A stretch of DNA of 64,000 nt from an uncultured Collinsella sp. (GCA_947507155.1 CANNOC010000001.1:62001-126000); one strand, 5' to 3'. Positions 18,356-27,229 are shown, counted from the stretch's first letter. The notes: generated from the letters alone by a model not told the origin. Numbers and translations are program-made.

Positions 18356-18639
18356 ACGTACCGCCTTCGCTCAATTCTCGTCCGTCCATGATACGACAAG
18401 GGAGCCGAGCAAAAACAGAGCAGGCGGAGATGGAGGAGGACGGCGACCGACCGTCGGCAAGAGTCGGCCGGATCGGACTGGCGCCCAGCGCGCGCCGGCG
18501 ACACGCTCGCAGCTGCACACATAGCCGATGTACAAGCTCGCCGCGGCGTTCCCTCGCCCCGCGGTGTGGCGATAGAGAAGCACGCCACCCGTCAACGATG
18601 GCGCCTCGGTAAAGAAAATCAACGTCTGGGTTACATCCC
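18356..18639. other. gene-free stretch
   Basis: No convincing coding sequence or RNA gene is seen here. Several overlapping frames are open only because of high GC and lack ribosome-binding sites and family-like sequence. Confidence 0.5.
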
Positions 18640-18668
18640 TTGAAAGGGGCGAAGACGGCTGCTAGAAT
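18640..18668 (+). promoter_or_regulatory. sigma-70-type promoter for the MFS/CBS operon
   Basis: TTGAAA (18640-18645) and TAGAAT (18663-18668) are separated by 17 bases, close to consensus. The leader to the MFS start at 18876 is about 200 bases long. It contains a 7-bp hairpin (ATGCACG/CGTGCAT near 18793-18813), leaving room for post-transcriptional control. Confidence 0.65.
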
Positions 18669-18875
18669 ACCTCCCCGCTATGAAGGATTTGACCAAAGCA
18701 TACATCGCAATTCGGCGGTCCCTGGTATACGGGGCCTCTCCTGTTGTTCCCCAAGTGCGCTCTGAGCAGCCGCTTTCTTCCTGTCGTATCTGATGCACGC
18801 ATAGCACGTGCATGTTATTTCGCCCGTGGGCCGGCGCGCCTTCGGCGAAGAATCGAATAGATACGAAGGAAGCTT

Positions 18876-20315
18876 ATGTCTGATAATTGTACGGTCGCGC
18901 CCGCCAATGGGCGCATTACCGGTACCCAGATCCGCATCGTCGCGGTCGTCGTCCTGGGTGCCTTCTTGGCGCTACTGAACCAAACGGTGATGTCGCCTGC
19001 GCTGCCGGTCATCATGTCCGATTTCGCCATCGATGCCTCGACTGCCCAGTGGATCATGTCCATATACCCGCTGGTGAGCGGCATCATGGTCCCCGTTTCG
19101 GCGTTCCTTATCGACAAGTTCAGCACCCGCGCGCTATTCTTCGGGGCGACGCTGGTGTTCGCGCTGGGCACGCTGCTGTGCGCCGCAGCCCCTGATTTCC
19201 TGTTCCTCATCATCGGTCGCGTGTTGCAAGCGGCGGGCTCAGGCGTGCTCATGCCGCTTGTCTCGGTGGTTCCCATGCTGGTGTTCCCCGTCGAGAAACG
19301 AGGAACGGCTATGGGCATGGCGGGCATCGTCATGTCGGCGGGTCCCGCGGTCGGCCCCGTCGTAGGCGGTGCGGTGATCGACACGTACGGCTGGCGCACC
19401 ATGATCGGCGCCATCGTCCCCCTCGCAATTCTCGTGCTGGTGCTGGGCGTGTTCATGCTGAAAAACGTGGGCGAGCTGAAGAACCCCAAGCTCGACCTGC
19501 CCTCGGTCGTCCTCTCCACCATCGCCTTCGGCGGACTTCTCTACGGGTTCTCGAGCGCCTCGTCGATGGGTTGGGGCAACCCCGTGGTGCTCGGCTCGAT
19601 CGTCGCGGGTGTCGTGTGCTTGGTGCTGTTCGTCGTACGCCAGGGCAAAATCGAGGACCCGCTGCTTCAACTGGGCACGCTCAAGACGCGCGAGTTCCGC
19701 GTGGCCGCCATCATCGTCACGCTCATCAACGCCGCATGCCTGGTCACCAACACGCTGTTGCCGTTGCTGCTGCAAACCTCGCTTGGCGCTTCGGCCTTCG
19801 AAACCGGCATGGCCATGCTTCCCGCCGCGGCGGTGGGCATCATCATCAGCCCTATCTCCGGCGTGGTGTTCGACAAGTTCGGTCCGCGTGCCATCTCGAT
19901 CGTCGGCCTGGCCCTCATGACCGGCGCCCTGTTCCTGCTCTCGCTTTCGACGGTAAACACGCCCATCTTGGTGGTTGCGCTGTTCTGCATGCTGCAGTCC
20001 GCCGGCCAGTCGCTCGCGAACATGCCGGTGAACACATGGGGTGTCAATGCCTTGAAAAATGACATGATCGCCCACGGCAACGCCATCGCGAACACCGGCC
20101 GCCAGGTCGCCGGCGGTTTGTGCACGGCGCTCATCATCACGGTCATGACAAGCGTCACCGCGTCGGCCGGCGTCGATGCGAGCATCCAAGTAGCCACCGC
20201 CGTGGGCGCGGGCGTCGCTTACAAGGTGTGCGCGGCAATCGGCCTCGTTTCCCTTATCTGCGCCATATTCAGCGTGCGCACCAAGAAAACCGCACCGAAA
20301 ACGAAGGAGGCATAA
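18876..20315 (+). CDS. MFS multidrug exporter, DHA2 (EmrB/QacA) type
   Basis: A 479-residue transporter with about fourteen hydrophobic segments. The N-terminal family motif LNQTVMSPALPVI resembles the DHA2 motif (LDxTIVNVALP), and PAVGPVVGG is the antiporter motif C. GAAGGAAG stands before the ATG at 18876. Such proteins export drugs, dyes or metabolites with proton exchange. The CBS-domain gene follows three bases after its stop, so the two are co-transcribed. The ligand is unknown. Confidence 0.88.
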   Translation: MSDNCTVAPANGRITGTQIRIVAVVVLGAFLALLNQTVMSPALPVIMSDFAIDASTAQWIMSIYPLVSGIMVPVSAFLIDKFSTRALFFGATLVFALGTLLCAAAPDFLFLIIGRVLQAAGSGVLMPLVSVVPMLVFPVEKRGTAMGMAGIVMSAGPAVGPVVGGAVIDTYGWRTMIGAIVPLAILVLVLGVFMLKNVGELKNPKLDLPSVVLSTIAFGGLLYGFSSASSMGWGNPVVLGSIVAGVVCLVLFVVRQGKIEDPLLQLGTLKTREFRVAAIIVTLINAACLVTNTLLPLLLQTSLGASAFETGMAMLPAAAVGIIISPISGVVFDKFGPRAISIVGLALMTGALFLLSLSTVNTPILVVALFCMLQSAGQSLANMPVNTWGVNALKNDMIAHGNAIANTGRQVAGGLCTALIITVMTSVTASAGVDASIQVATAVGAGVAYKVCAAIGLVSLICAIFSVRTKKTAPKTKEA

Positions 20316-20318
20316 GCG

Positions 20319-20825
20319 ATGTCCGAGATTCTGTCCGAGCGCATCCCGCTCGAGCTCGAGGGGACGCCCGTTTCGAGCATCATGATTGAAGAGCCGTTCA
20401 CCTGCACGCAGGATTGCACGATTTCCGACGTGGTGCGCATGCTCGCCGAAAACGAGGTGAGCAGCATGCCCGTAATCGATGAGCGCAACCAGGTGGTCGG
20501 GTTCATCTCCGACGGCGATGTCATGGGAGCCATCGCGCAGCATCGCGCTCACACCATCTTCACGGGCGGCGACGCGTCCATGCTGTACTTCGACGATCAG
20601 AGCCTTGAGCAGCGCATCGAAGACCTGAAGGATCGCTGCGTCATGGATTTCGCGACGCGCCAGGTAGTGTGTGCCCGTCCCGAGCAGAGCATCGCCCGCG
20701 TCGCCGCGCTGCTGGCGAAGAAGAAGTTCAAGAAGCTTCCTGTGGTTGATGACGAGGGCAAACTCGTGGGGGTCATCCGCCGCTCCGCCATCACCAAATA
20801 CATCTTCGGCATCCTTTTCCAATAG
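20319..20825 (+). CDS. tandem CBS-domain protein
   Basis: A 168-residue soluble protein made of two CBS domains. The first spans about residues 17-75 (SSMPVIDERNQVVGFISDGDVM) and the second about 110-168 (KKLPVVDDEGKLVGVIRRSAI). CBS pairs bind adenine nucleotides and regulate attached or partner proteins. The position directly downstream of the exporter gene suggests that it modulates that transporter or its regulation. That link is inferred from context only. GGAGG of the ribosome-binding site overlaps the end of the upstream gene. Confidence 0.88.
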   Translation: MSEILSERIPLELEGTPVSSIMIEEPFTCTQDCTISDVVRMLAENEVSSMPVIDERNQVVGFISDGDVMGAIAQHRAHTIFTGGDASMLYFDDQSLEQRIEDLKDRCVMDFATRQVVCARPEQSIARVAALLAKKKFKKLPVVDDEGKLVGVIRRSAITKYIFGILFQ

Positions 20826-20999
20826 GGGCAGGTCGCACTTGAGGCGAACATCTCGAGGCATCGAGCCAGCAACTGGACCAGACAACCTTGACACGCACGC
20901 GCTTTCCCTCGATGCTTCGGTAAGGGGAGCTGCGAAAATCGCAGCACGGGTGATCGGCGCCGCGCCCCCGAAGGCAAAAGCGAACACGGGAGCGATACG

Positions 21000-21308
21000 A
21001 TGGGAAAAGTCCTGGACGAAGATTTGGTTTATGAGATTCTCTCCGTCGTGGCAGAGATTCCGGCGGGATGCGTCGCCTCGTACGGTCAGATAGCGCGCCT
21101 CATCGGCAGGGAGAAAAACTCTCGCCTGGTCGGAGCGGTGCTGAGCGAGGCGGATCGCTACGGCGATTATCCCTGCCACCGCGTCGTCAACCACGCGGGA
21201 CGCCTCGCGCCAAACTTCCCCGACCAGCGAGCACTACTGACGGAGGAAGGAGTCGCCTTCCGAGACAACGGCTGCGTCGACATGAAAAAGCACCAGTGGA
21301 ACGAGTAG
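21000..21308 (+). CDS. MGMT-family alkyltransferase domain protein (short, with active-site Cys)
   Basis: A 102-residue protein equal to the C-terminal DNA-binding and active-site half of O6-methylguanine-DNA methyltransferase. It has the helix-turn-helix segment SYGQIARLIG and the active-site motif PCHRV with Cys59. Alkyltransferase-like (ATL) proteins of this length usually have Trp instead of Cys at that site, so this one may still transfer alkyl groups. The N-terminal domain of Ada or Ogt is absent. It stands alone, 175 bases after the CBS gene, with GGAGCG before the start. Confidence 0.85.
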   Translation: MGKVLDEDLVYEILSVVAEIPAGCVASYGQIARLIGREKNSRLVGAVLSEADRYGDYPCHRVVNHAGRLAPNFPDQRALLTEEGVAFRDNGCVDMKKHQWNE

Positions 21309-21530
21309 TCAGGCAGCGTAGCGTCGAAAGGAGCGACGCCACGGGGAACGACCTGCGCCCCGCCGCCGGACAACCTATGGCAAAGTGACACGTCCCACAA
21401 AGAGCGGCGCACCAGTACGAGACACGACCGCGACGTAAAAAGACCCTATGATACTCGTAAGCATCTATCTGATTGCCCGCCTCGAGGTACCCAAAGAACG
21501 AGAGATGCCGAAACCCCTAGACAAAGAAAA

Positions 21531-21558
21531 AGGTCGGGAGCTTTTATGCTTCCGACCT
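21531..21558 (-). terminator. hairpin terminator downstream of the tRNA fragment
   Basis: An 11-bp stem with one G-U pair (21531-21541 with 21548-21558) has a TTTTAT loop. An A-rich run precedes it, which gives a T run on the minus strand. It lies just beyond the CCA end of the tRNA-like fragment. Confidence 0.65.
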
Positions 21559-21567
21559 GAAGTTTCA

Positions 21568-21605
21568 TGGTCGCAGGGGGCGGATTTGAACCACCGACCT
21601 CCGGG
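21568..21605 (-). other. tRNA 3'-end fragment (attachment site, left)
   Basis: Read on the minus strand this is the 3' part of a tRNA: part of the anticodon stem, the variable loop, a T arm with GGTTCAAATCC, the acceptor strand and CCA. Identity stops near the anticodon loop. This is the usual scar of a tyrosine integrase in a tRNA gene, and the integrase gene begins about 150 bases away. The anticodon itself is lost; by sequence it resembles tRNA-Met. Confidence 0.7.
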
Positions 21606-21718
21606 CACCCTTTTCAAATTTTAGTTTCCCGAGGTCACACGCTGTATCATCCCAGCTCAAACCCTATTTTTCGACCAAAATAGTGTCACTCGGTATCACG
21701 TAAAATCACGGAAAATCA

Positions 21719-21746
21719 CGCTCATACATATTACCATACAGATTAC
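21719..21746. repeat. 28-bp direct repeat, left copy
   Basis: Identical over 28 bases (starting CGCTCATACATATTACC) to 30084-30111. It lies between the tRNA fragment and the integrase gene and probably belongs to the arms of the attachment region. Confidence 0.85.
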
Positions 21747-21755
21747 CTCGAACCC

Positions 21756-22973
21756 CTAGGTCGTACGGAGCATGTCCACCAAAACGGAGACGTTGGTCGT
21801 ATCCGTATAGTAGCTGCGATTCACCTCGGGGCTGTGCCCGAAATACGCCGAGCGAATCAAATCGGGAACACCTTTCTGCATCCACTCGGTGTTGAGGGTC
21901 GCGCGCCAGACATGGGTCGAGACCTTATCGAGAAGGGGTATGTCCAAGGTGTCTGCCAACTCGTGATAGAGCTTCTTAATGGCATGCTGCGCGTTGTTGA
22001 TGTCCCACGCGCTGCCAGGAGCCGCGGGGGCGGGGAACAGCAGCGCGCCTGGTTCGGCCCCCGCTCTTTCCAGCCGCGCCCTCATGCGCTCGGCAACGCG
22101 CTCGTCAAGGATGGGGATGGTACGCCCGCGATGGGTCTTTGACACCTCGGTCGTCACGGTAACACTAAGCAAGCCGTCCTTGTCCTCAACGTTCGCGCGG
22201 CTGAGCAGTCTCGCCTCGTTGATGCGAAGCCCTGTCACTGCCTGCAGCAGCGTGATCTCAACGACAGCGCGGCGCAGATTGCGCACGTCCTCAACGGTAT
22301 AGCGCCCTCTTTTCGGCGGATTTACATCATTGGGGTCAATCGCAAGCAGGTATTCGAGCACGCGCCCGCGCTCCTCCGGCGTGAGCGCCTGTCCGCCCGG
22401 AGCCTTGTTTGTCATGCGGCACTCAGGCAGGCGCGGCCTGAAGCTCTTGAGGGGGTTGTGGGCGATTACCTCGTCGCGCACCAAAGGCTCAAGAACATAT
22501 TTGCTCACCGTCTTTTGACAATGCTTGGCGGTAGAGGTGCCGTGGCGCCTTGCCATCCCATCCAAGATGCCTTCGAGGTTGCGCGGGCGAACCGCGTCCG
22601 CGATGCGAAAGCCCCCAAACGCCTCCGCCGCGAGATTGAGCACGTGGCAGTATTTGTCCCGTGTTCGGGGTCGCAAGATGGAATCATCGGTGCGCTCGAT
22701 TCCGGGGATTACCTCTTTGCGGATATAGTCGCGCATGCTCGACGAGCCCTTCCAAGGAGTGCTGCCCCCGCCTGTTGCGAGAATTTCCTCAGCTTGGGCA
22801 TGAGCGCGGCGGCGCAGCTCGCCTTTGGTGCACTTCCCCTTGGTCGTCTTCTTGATGAGACGCCCGTTCAGCAAGCGCATGCTCCACTGCATGCGATAGC
22901 CACCGTCGGGCGTCGGCGTAATCTTTGCACGGTCAATGCTTGTCTCTCCAAGCTCAAGGGCGACGCGGGACAT
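21756..22973 (-). CDS. int: tyrosine-type site-specific integrase
   Basis: A 405-residue tyrosine recombinase. It has an N-terminal arm-binding region (residues 1-80), a core-binding domain (about 85-180) and a catalytic domain. Catalytic residues are Arg250 (TGLRINE), His354 and Arg357 (HVWR), His380 (FGHS) and a Tyr at 388-389. It catalyses insertion and excision of the element at the tRNA-derived site next to it. GGAGG stands seven bases before the ATG at 22973. All catalytic residues are present, so it may be active. The excisionase gene lies 26 bases upstream in the same direction. Confidence 0.93.
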   Translation of the reverse strand: MSRVALELGETSIDRAKITPTPDGGYRMQWSMRLLNGRLIKKTTKGKCTKGELRRRAHAQAEEILATGGGSTPWKGSSSMRDYIRKEVIPGIERTDDSILRPRTRDKYCHVLNLAAEAFGGFRIADAVRPRNLEGILDGMARRHGTSTAKHCQKTVSKYVLEPLVRDEVIAHNPLKSFRPRLPECRMTNKAPGGQALTPEERGRVLEYLLAIDPNDVNPPKRGRYTVEDVRNLRRAVVEITLLQAVTGLRINEARLLSRANVEDKDGLLSVTVTTEVSKTHRGRTIPILDERVAERMRARLERAGAEPGALLFPAPAAPGSAWDINNAQHAIKKLYHELADTLDIPLLDKVSTHVWRATLNTEWMQKGVPDLIRSAYFGHSPEVNRSYYTDTTNVSVLVDMLRTT

Positions 22974-22999
22974 GTTTCACCTCCCTTCCTTTGCGTCGC

Positions 23000-23224
23000 C
23001 TATCGGCGAGCATCTCCGCTCGCCTTTACCTGATGTTCGACAATCCAGTCCTGCACGTCGCTCACGCGATACATCACAGGGGAGCGCTTCTTGCCCAGGC
23101 GAATGTACGCAGGCCCTCGACCCTTGCAGCGCCAGTTCGCGAGCGTGCGAGAGCTGATGCCCAGCACGAATGCGGCCTCTTTTGAGTCGATGAGAAAAAT
23201 GGAATCGGTTTCGTTTGTAGCCAT
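23000..23224 (-). CDS. xis: excisionase / AlpA-like helix-turn-helix protein
   Basis: A 74-residue MerR-like winged-helix protein. The segment SKEAAFVLGISSRTLANWRCKGRGPAYIRLGKK matches the DNA-binding fold of AlpA and Xis proteins, which bend the attachment DNA and direct the integrase toward excision. The start at 23224 has GGAGG six bases before it; the frame is open further upstream, but that part is not protein-like. It is placed directly before int, as is usual. Confidence 0.88.
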   Translation of the reverse strand: MATNETDSIFLIDSKEAAFVLGISSRTLANWRCKGRGPAYIRLGKKRSPVMYRVSDVQDWIVEHQVKASGDARR

Positions 23225-24258
23225 GACTGCCTCCTGGCAACAGGCACAGCCGCAATGGCGGCGTGCATCCTGGCCAGAAGGCGCTCCCATCGGATGCGAT
23301 ACGCACATCCGCGCTTCCTGACATGCGGGAATCGGCGAAAACCAATTCGCGCGTCCCGCGAGCCGACCTGCAGCGGTCTTTTGGCCTTGCCCAGCCCGAG
23401 CAGGGGTTTGGTGCATCGGACATGGCGTGGGGAGGCTCTGTTTCCCCGAGGCAGCCTCTTAAGGCGTCATGGGAGACGCCACCTGCATCCAGTGGTTAGC
23501 GCTTCGAGAAGACGGAAGCGCCAGAGCACGAGGCCTCAAACGGCCTGATGACATCTTACCCCGCTGTGCCATTCTTGCCAAACGGGGAAAATGTCGCTTG
23601 TTTTTAGGCACATCGTCCGGAAAGACCGATGCCGAGGGCAACGAGAGGGACGCGCCCGTTTTCACGCCGCGTTTTTCGGAAAACAGTTCCACAAAGTCAC
23701 CATAAGCGGCAGGGCAAGCCCCGCACTTGCAACGCACGCTCGCACGCGCCTCATCCCGTCGTTGCATGATCGGGGCGACGCCGTTGCGGCCTCGCGGCAG
23801 CCTTGCGGCAGGGCTTTTCAGGCCCGGACTGCCATCCCAAACCCCCGCCCGCAGGCTCGCAACGCAGGACTGGCAACCCTGGCAGCCCCTCCCGCCACCG
23901 CAAAACGGGTAGCGGTGGAAGAAGACGTACACGAAAAGGCAGGGGGACGGTTTTACCTGTGTCCATGTACTATTCAGGCTGCCAGGACTGCCAGCGCCCC
24001 CTCAGCCCCCATCGCCGCAGAAGGAAGGGCGGCAGGAAGTCGCCGCGCCGACCCCTGCCGCGCACCTGCCAGACCTGCCGTGCGCCACCTTCTCCGCCGC
24101 GGCGTCCTCGCTTCACGAAAACAGCACACCGACTTTCCGCTCATTTATGAACAGAAAGCCCTTCTACCTGCGCTTTTGCAGAAAACGAGGTCTTCTCAGT
24201 CACCGAATGTCACGGTAAAACATTCTAGAAATACCGCGAAAGATTCGGAGGAGAAGCC
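23225..24258. other. non-coding region with CTGCCAG repeats, candidate replication origin
   Basis: No convincing gene is seen over about 1 kb, although several frames are open on both strands. Within 200-400 bases of the primase start are repeats built on CTGCCAG: 23870-23885 (inverted), 23979-23994 and 24066-24080. The first two form an imperfect inverted repeat of about 18 bases. Iteron-like repeats beside a replication gene often mark an origin. This is inference. Confidence 0.45.
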
Positions 24259-26013
24259 ATGGGACAGACGTATAACGAGCTTATAAGAACCGTGACGAAA
24301 GACTATCTTGGGGGCGTCGATGTGGACAGCGACCCGTCTCCAGAAACCATTGAGAATGAGCTGCTCCAAGCCACCAACAACGCCATTCAGGAGTATAACC
24401 TCGGTCCCCGTGACGAAAATGCCCCTATCGGCGCAAAGCTGAAGGACGCCTACCCCGACCAGAAACCGCCTGGCGAGCGCCTCAGGAAGCTCAAGGAGCT
24501 TCTGCCCTTCCAGATTGCGCTTGCCATCAAGGAGGTCCACCATGCCAAGCTCATCTGCTGGGCAGCAGACGAGGGGGACGGAAACTACGATGTGGGCGTG
24601 TACCAGTCGGAGGGGGACGCCAAGGGCGTCTACGACACCAGAAGCGACAACCTCACGCGACTTATCCGCCGCTATGACGCAACGATCAGCAAACGTAACG
24701 TCGATGAGGTCGTTGCGATCTTGCGCGCGGTGTGCGAGGTGGTGTCCCCCTGCACCAAACCCGACCTCGTCGCCGTGAACAACGGCCTGTACGACTATGG
24801 CAACAAGATTCTCATGGACTTCGACCCCGGGCTGGTGTTCACCTCCAAAATCGGGACGGACTTCGTGGAAGACGCCCCCAATCCCGTCATCCACAACAAC
24901 GAGGACGGCACCGACTGGGACGTGGTGACGTGGATGGACGAGCTTTCCGACGACCCCGAGGTCGTGGAGCTTCTTTGGCAGGTTCTCGGCGCGGTCGTGC
25001 GCCCCAACGTCGACTGGAACAAGAGCGCGTGGCTGTACTCGACCCTCGGCAACAACGGCAAGGGGACGTTTTGCACCCTCGCCCGCAACCTCTGCGGCAA
25101 GGGGGCGTGGGCGTCCATCCCCATCAAGGCGTTCGGGGACGACTTCAAGCTCGAATCTCTCACGCGCGTCTCCGCCATCATCACCGACGAGAACGACACG
25201 GGCACCTACCTGGACGATGCGGCGGCGCTCAAGTCCATCATCACGGGAGACCCGTTCTTGATGAACCGCAAGTTCAAAGACCCGCGCTCGGTGAAGTTCC
25301 GAGGCTTCATGATTCAGTGCATCAACTCGCTGCCGAAGCTTCGCGACAAGTCGGAGTCTCTGTACCGCCGCCTTCTGGTGATTCCCTTCGAGAAGCGCTT
25401 CGAGGGCTGCGAGCGCAAGTACATCAAGGGCGACTACCTGAACCGACCCGAAGTCCTCGAATACGTGCTCCACCGCATCCTCGCAAAGACCGATTACTAC
25501 GAGCTTGACGTGCCCGGGGCGACGCGCAGGCTCCTTGCCGAGTATCGCGAGGTGAACGACCCCGTGCGCCAGTTCCTCGACGACATCCTGCCGCAAGCCG
25601 CTTGGGATTTGCTCCCCTGGCAGTTCCTCCACGACCTGTACCGCCACTGGTCGCGGCGCAACAACCCCTCGGGAAGGGTTCAGTCCAAGCAGGTCTTCAT
25701 CAAGGAGGTCAAGGCGCTCCTGCCTCAGCACGGCATCGGATGGAGCTCCACCCAAAACCCCGTCCGCGCCCCCTTCAAGATGGACTGGCCCGAACCGCTC
25801 ATCTGGGAGTACGACGTGACCGAGTGGATGAACAGAGCCTATCGCGGCTCCGACCCCGACCGCGCGTGCATGCCCGCCAGCATCAAGGAGCGATACGAGG
25901 GGCTGGTGCGAGACGTCCCGCAAGGCGAGCCGCAAGTCAACCCGCAGCCCGCTGAACCCCATGATGCGGACCGCCGCGAAAGCGAAGCGATCTGCCCCGC
26001 ACCGCAGGGGTAG
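24259..26013 (+). CDS. P4-type primase/helicase (D5-like, superfamily 3 helicase)
   Basis: A 584-residue replication protein. Its C-terminal half is a superfamily 3 helicase with Walker A GNNGKGT (residues 264-270), Walker B AIITDEND (306-313) and the sensor region LMNRKFKDPRSVKFRGFMIQCIN, typical of phage/plasmid primase P4-family proteins. The N-terminal 200 residues have no obvious primase motif, so priming may be absent or divergent. It would unwind and start replication of the excised element. GGAGGAG stands six bases before the start at 24259. A terminator follows. Confidence 0.87.
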   Translation: MGQTYNELIRTVTKDYLGGVDVDSDPSPETIENELLQATNNAIQEYNLGPRDENAPIGAKLKDAYPDQKPPGERLRKLKELLPFQIALAIKEVHHAKLICWAADEGDGNYDVGVYQSEGDAKGVYDTRSDNLTRLIRRYDATISKRNVDEVVAILRAVCEVVSPCTKPDLVAVNNGLYDYGNKILMDFDPGLVFTSKIGTDFVEDAPNPVIHNNEDGTDWDVVTWMDELSDDPEVVELLWQVLGAVVRPNVDWNKSAWLYSTLGNNGKGTFCTLARNLCGKGAWASIPIKAFGDDFKLESLTRVSAIITDENDTGTYLDDAAALKSIITGDPFLMNRKFKDPRSVKFRGFMIQCINSLPKLRDKSESLYRRLLVIPFEKRFEGCERKYIKGDYLNRPEVLEYVLHRILAKTDYYELDVPGATRRLLAEYREVNDPVRQFLDDILPQAAWDLLPWQFLHDLYRHWSRRNNPSGRVQSKQVFIKEVKALLPQHGIGWSSTQNPVRAPFKMDWPEPLIWEYDVTEWMNRAYRGSDPDRACMPASIKERYEGLVRDVPQGEPQVNPQPAEPHDADRRESEAICPAPQG

Positions 26014-26048
26014 TCGCTTCGATCACGGCGGCATCCACTGTCTCGATA

Positions 26049-26080
26049 GGGACGGACGGCTTTTCGCCTCCGTCCCTTTT
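26049..26080 (+). terminator. terminator of the primase gene
   Basis: Stem GGGACGG (26049-26055) with CCGTCCC (26070-26076) plus inner GGC/GCC pairs. TTTT follows at 26077-26080. Confidence 0.75.
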
Positions 26081-26134
26081 CATGTGGCGCTCCACCACCA
26101 CCCAAGCCCGCTGGCGTACGTCCTGAGACGGCAT

Positions 26135-26234
26135 CTGCGAGCGCCTTGCGCTCGCAGCGTTTGCGACCCTGAGGTCGCATCGAGGGGGACTGTCGGCTAT
26201 GCCGACCGCAGCGCACGCTGCGTCAGTCCCCCTT
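26135..26234. other. 100-bp cluster of hairpins ending in a three-way junction
   Basis: There are three adjacent structures. The first is a 9-bp hairpin (26135-26143 with 26149-26157). The second is a 7-bp hairpin with a 4-base loop (26163-26169 with 26174-26180). The third is a cloverleaf: outer 9-bp stem 26184-26192 with 26226-26234, enclosing two perfect 6-bp hairpins (26193-26198/26202-26207 and 26208-26213/26218-26223). A T-rich tract follows. It could be a single-strand origin, a transfer origin or a small RNA. Confidence 0.65.
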
Positions 26235-26315
26235 ATGCCCTTTTGCCTTTTTTGCCCCCGAAGCGTATAGCGGAGGGAGCCAAGGCGATTTCTCCTGATA
26301 TATGGCGTGAAACGC

Positions 26316-26458
26316 TGTAGAAAACAAGGCATGTTTCAGAGGTTGGATTTGTCGAAAATTGCGACAGTTGTAGAAAGCGCTTCGGAAAGCCCCATAAACG
26401 GGGCAATCTTCTCGGAGATTTTCTACAAGTCCAGGCGTAAAGTGACGACGTGTAGAAA
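26316..26458. repeat. four TGTAGAAA motifs
   Basis: TGTAGAAA occurs at 26316-26323, 26369-26376 and 26451-26458, and inverted at 26420-26427, all in a gene-free stretch. They may be binding sites for a replication or regulatory protein of the element. Confidence 0.55.
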
Positions 26459-26490
26459 GTGCGTCTTGAGTGTCCGCGAAGCAAAAAATA

Positions 26491-26522
26491 AAGGGCGCAG
26501 CGATTGTTTTCGCTGCGCCCTT
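26491..26522 (-). terminator. terminator of the two small genes
   Basis: A perfect 13-bp stem (26491-26503 with 26510-26522) follows the 26533 gene on the minus strand, and a T-rich tract (the complement of AAAAAATAA) comes next. Confidence 0.85.
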
Positions 26523-26532
26523 CGGCGTCTTT

Positions 26533-26814
26533 TCAGTCGTAGATTATCGGAGCGGGCACGAGCTGCCAAGCTGTGCCTAGATGATTTACCCCAAGGACGT
26601 ACAGGTCAAGCTCCTCGTCGTAGAACACCGGCTCGCCCGTGTGCTCCATGACAAACGACGGGTCCTGTATGATGTACCACTGGAAAATCTCCTCCCACGG
26701 TGCCCAGTCCCCGCTCACAAGCTCAAGCGGGCGCTTTGCCATCTCGTTTGCTAGCACCATGTTCCCGCACGTCTCGGCGAGGTCGGCGTAGGTCTTGATG
26801 CCGTAGTCACTCAT
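26533..26814 (-). CDS. small acidic protein of unknown function
   Basis: A 93-residue protein. Its C-terminal part (VFYDEELDLYVLGVNHLGTAW) resembles a recurring segment of small proteins carried by integrative elements of gut Firmicutes and Actinobacteria; I recall the pattern but not a function. It overlaps the gene before it by 8 bases (ATG within the upstream stop region), so the two are translationally coupled. It is followed by a strong terminator. No membrane segment or catalytic motif is visible. Confidence 0.7.
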   Translation of the reverse strand: MSDYGIKTYADLAETCGNMVLANEMAKRPLELVSGDWAPWEEIFQWYIIQDPSFVMEHTGEPVFYDEELDLYVLGVNHLGTAWQLVPAPIIYD

Positions 26815-27160
26815 CGCTTTTCCCCTCCGCTTCCCGTTCCTCGGTTCGCTTGAGGTATTCCGCCACGCAGTAGCGCATGGTGCGCAGGGCCTCGCAGTCG
26901 ATGCTCTCCGTGAGGATGTCCCCGTCGAGGACGACCTCGCCCAGAGCGTTCACGAACCGCCACTCCATCACGTTGTCGATGCGCTTGAGCACGTCCTTCA
27001 GGGTGCCGCTGTCGCGCATGGGGGCGTTGCCGTCCACCTTCGCCATGCGCTCAAGTTCCTTGGCCTTCGCCGAGCAGATGCGGGCGGTGCGCCTGAGCAC
27101 CTGCGCCCTCCACATGGCCTCCTCCTGGGGGCTGTTGGGTTCAAGACGCTCCTTGTCCAT
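26807..27160 (-). CDS. small charged protein of unknown function
   Basis: A 117-residue hydrophilic protein rich in Glu, Arg and Lys, with a helical N-terminal half (SPQEEAMWRAQVLRRTARICSAKAKELERMAK) and no recognised motif. GGAGG stands before the ATG at 27160. It is coupled to the 93-residue gene. Its position between the replication gene and the surface-protein genes suggests an accessory role in the element. I do not recognise the family. Confidence 0.65.
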   Translation of the reverse strand: MDKERLEPNSPQEEAMWRAQVLRRTARICSAKAKELERMAKVDGNAPMRDSGTLKDVLKRIDNVMEWRFVNALGEVVLDGDILTESIDCEALRTMRYCVAEYLKRTEEREAEGKSDE

Positions 27161-27229
27161 CGTGTACCTCCTTATCTTCGTTTCAGAGGCACCCGACGCC
27201 GCAGGCGTCTTTCACGCATGCCCATCCAA

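Noticed and set aside
18371-18622. Small genes in the 18.4-18.6 kb gap
   Set aside because: Open frames on both strands overlap, without ribosome-binding sites or recognisable sequence.
21568-21605. Complete tRNA gene
   Set aside because: Only the 3' part is present; no D arm or 5' acceptor strand follows at either fragment.
23459-24286. Long open frames on both strands (231 residues on plus, 157 on minus) in the gap before the primase gene
   Set aside because: They overlap each other, lack ribosome-binding sites and have GC-driven composition (Arg, Ala, Pro) without protein-like periodicity.
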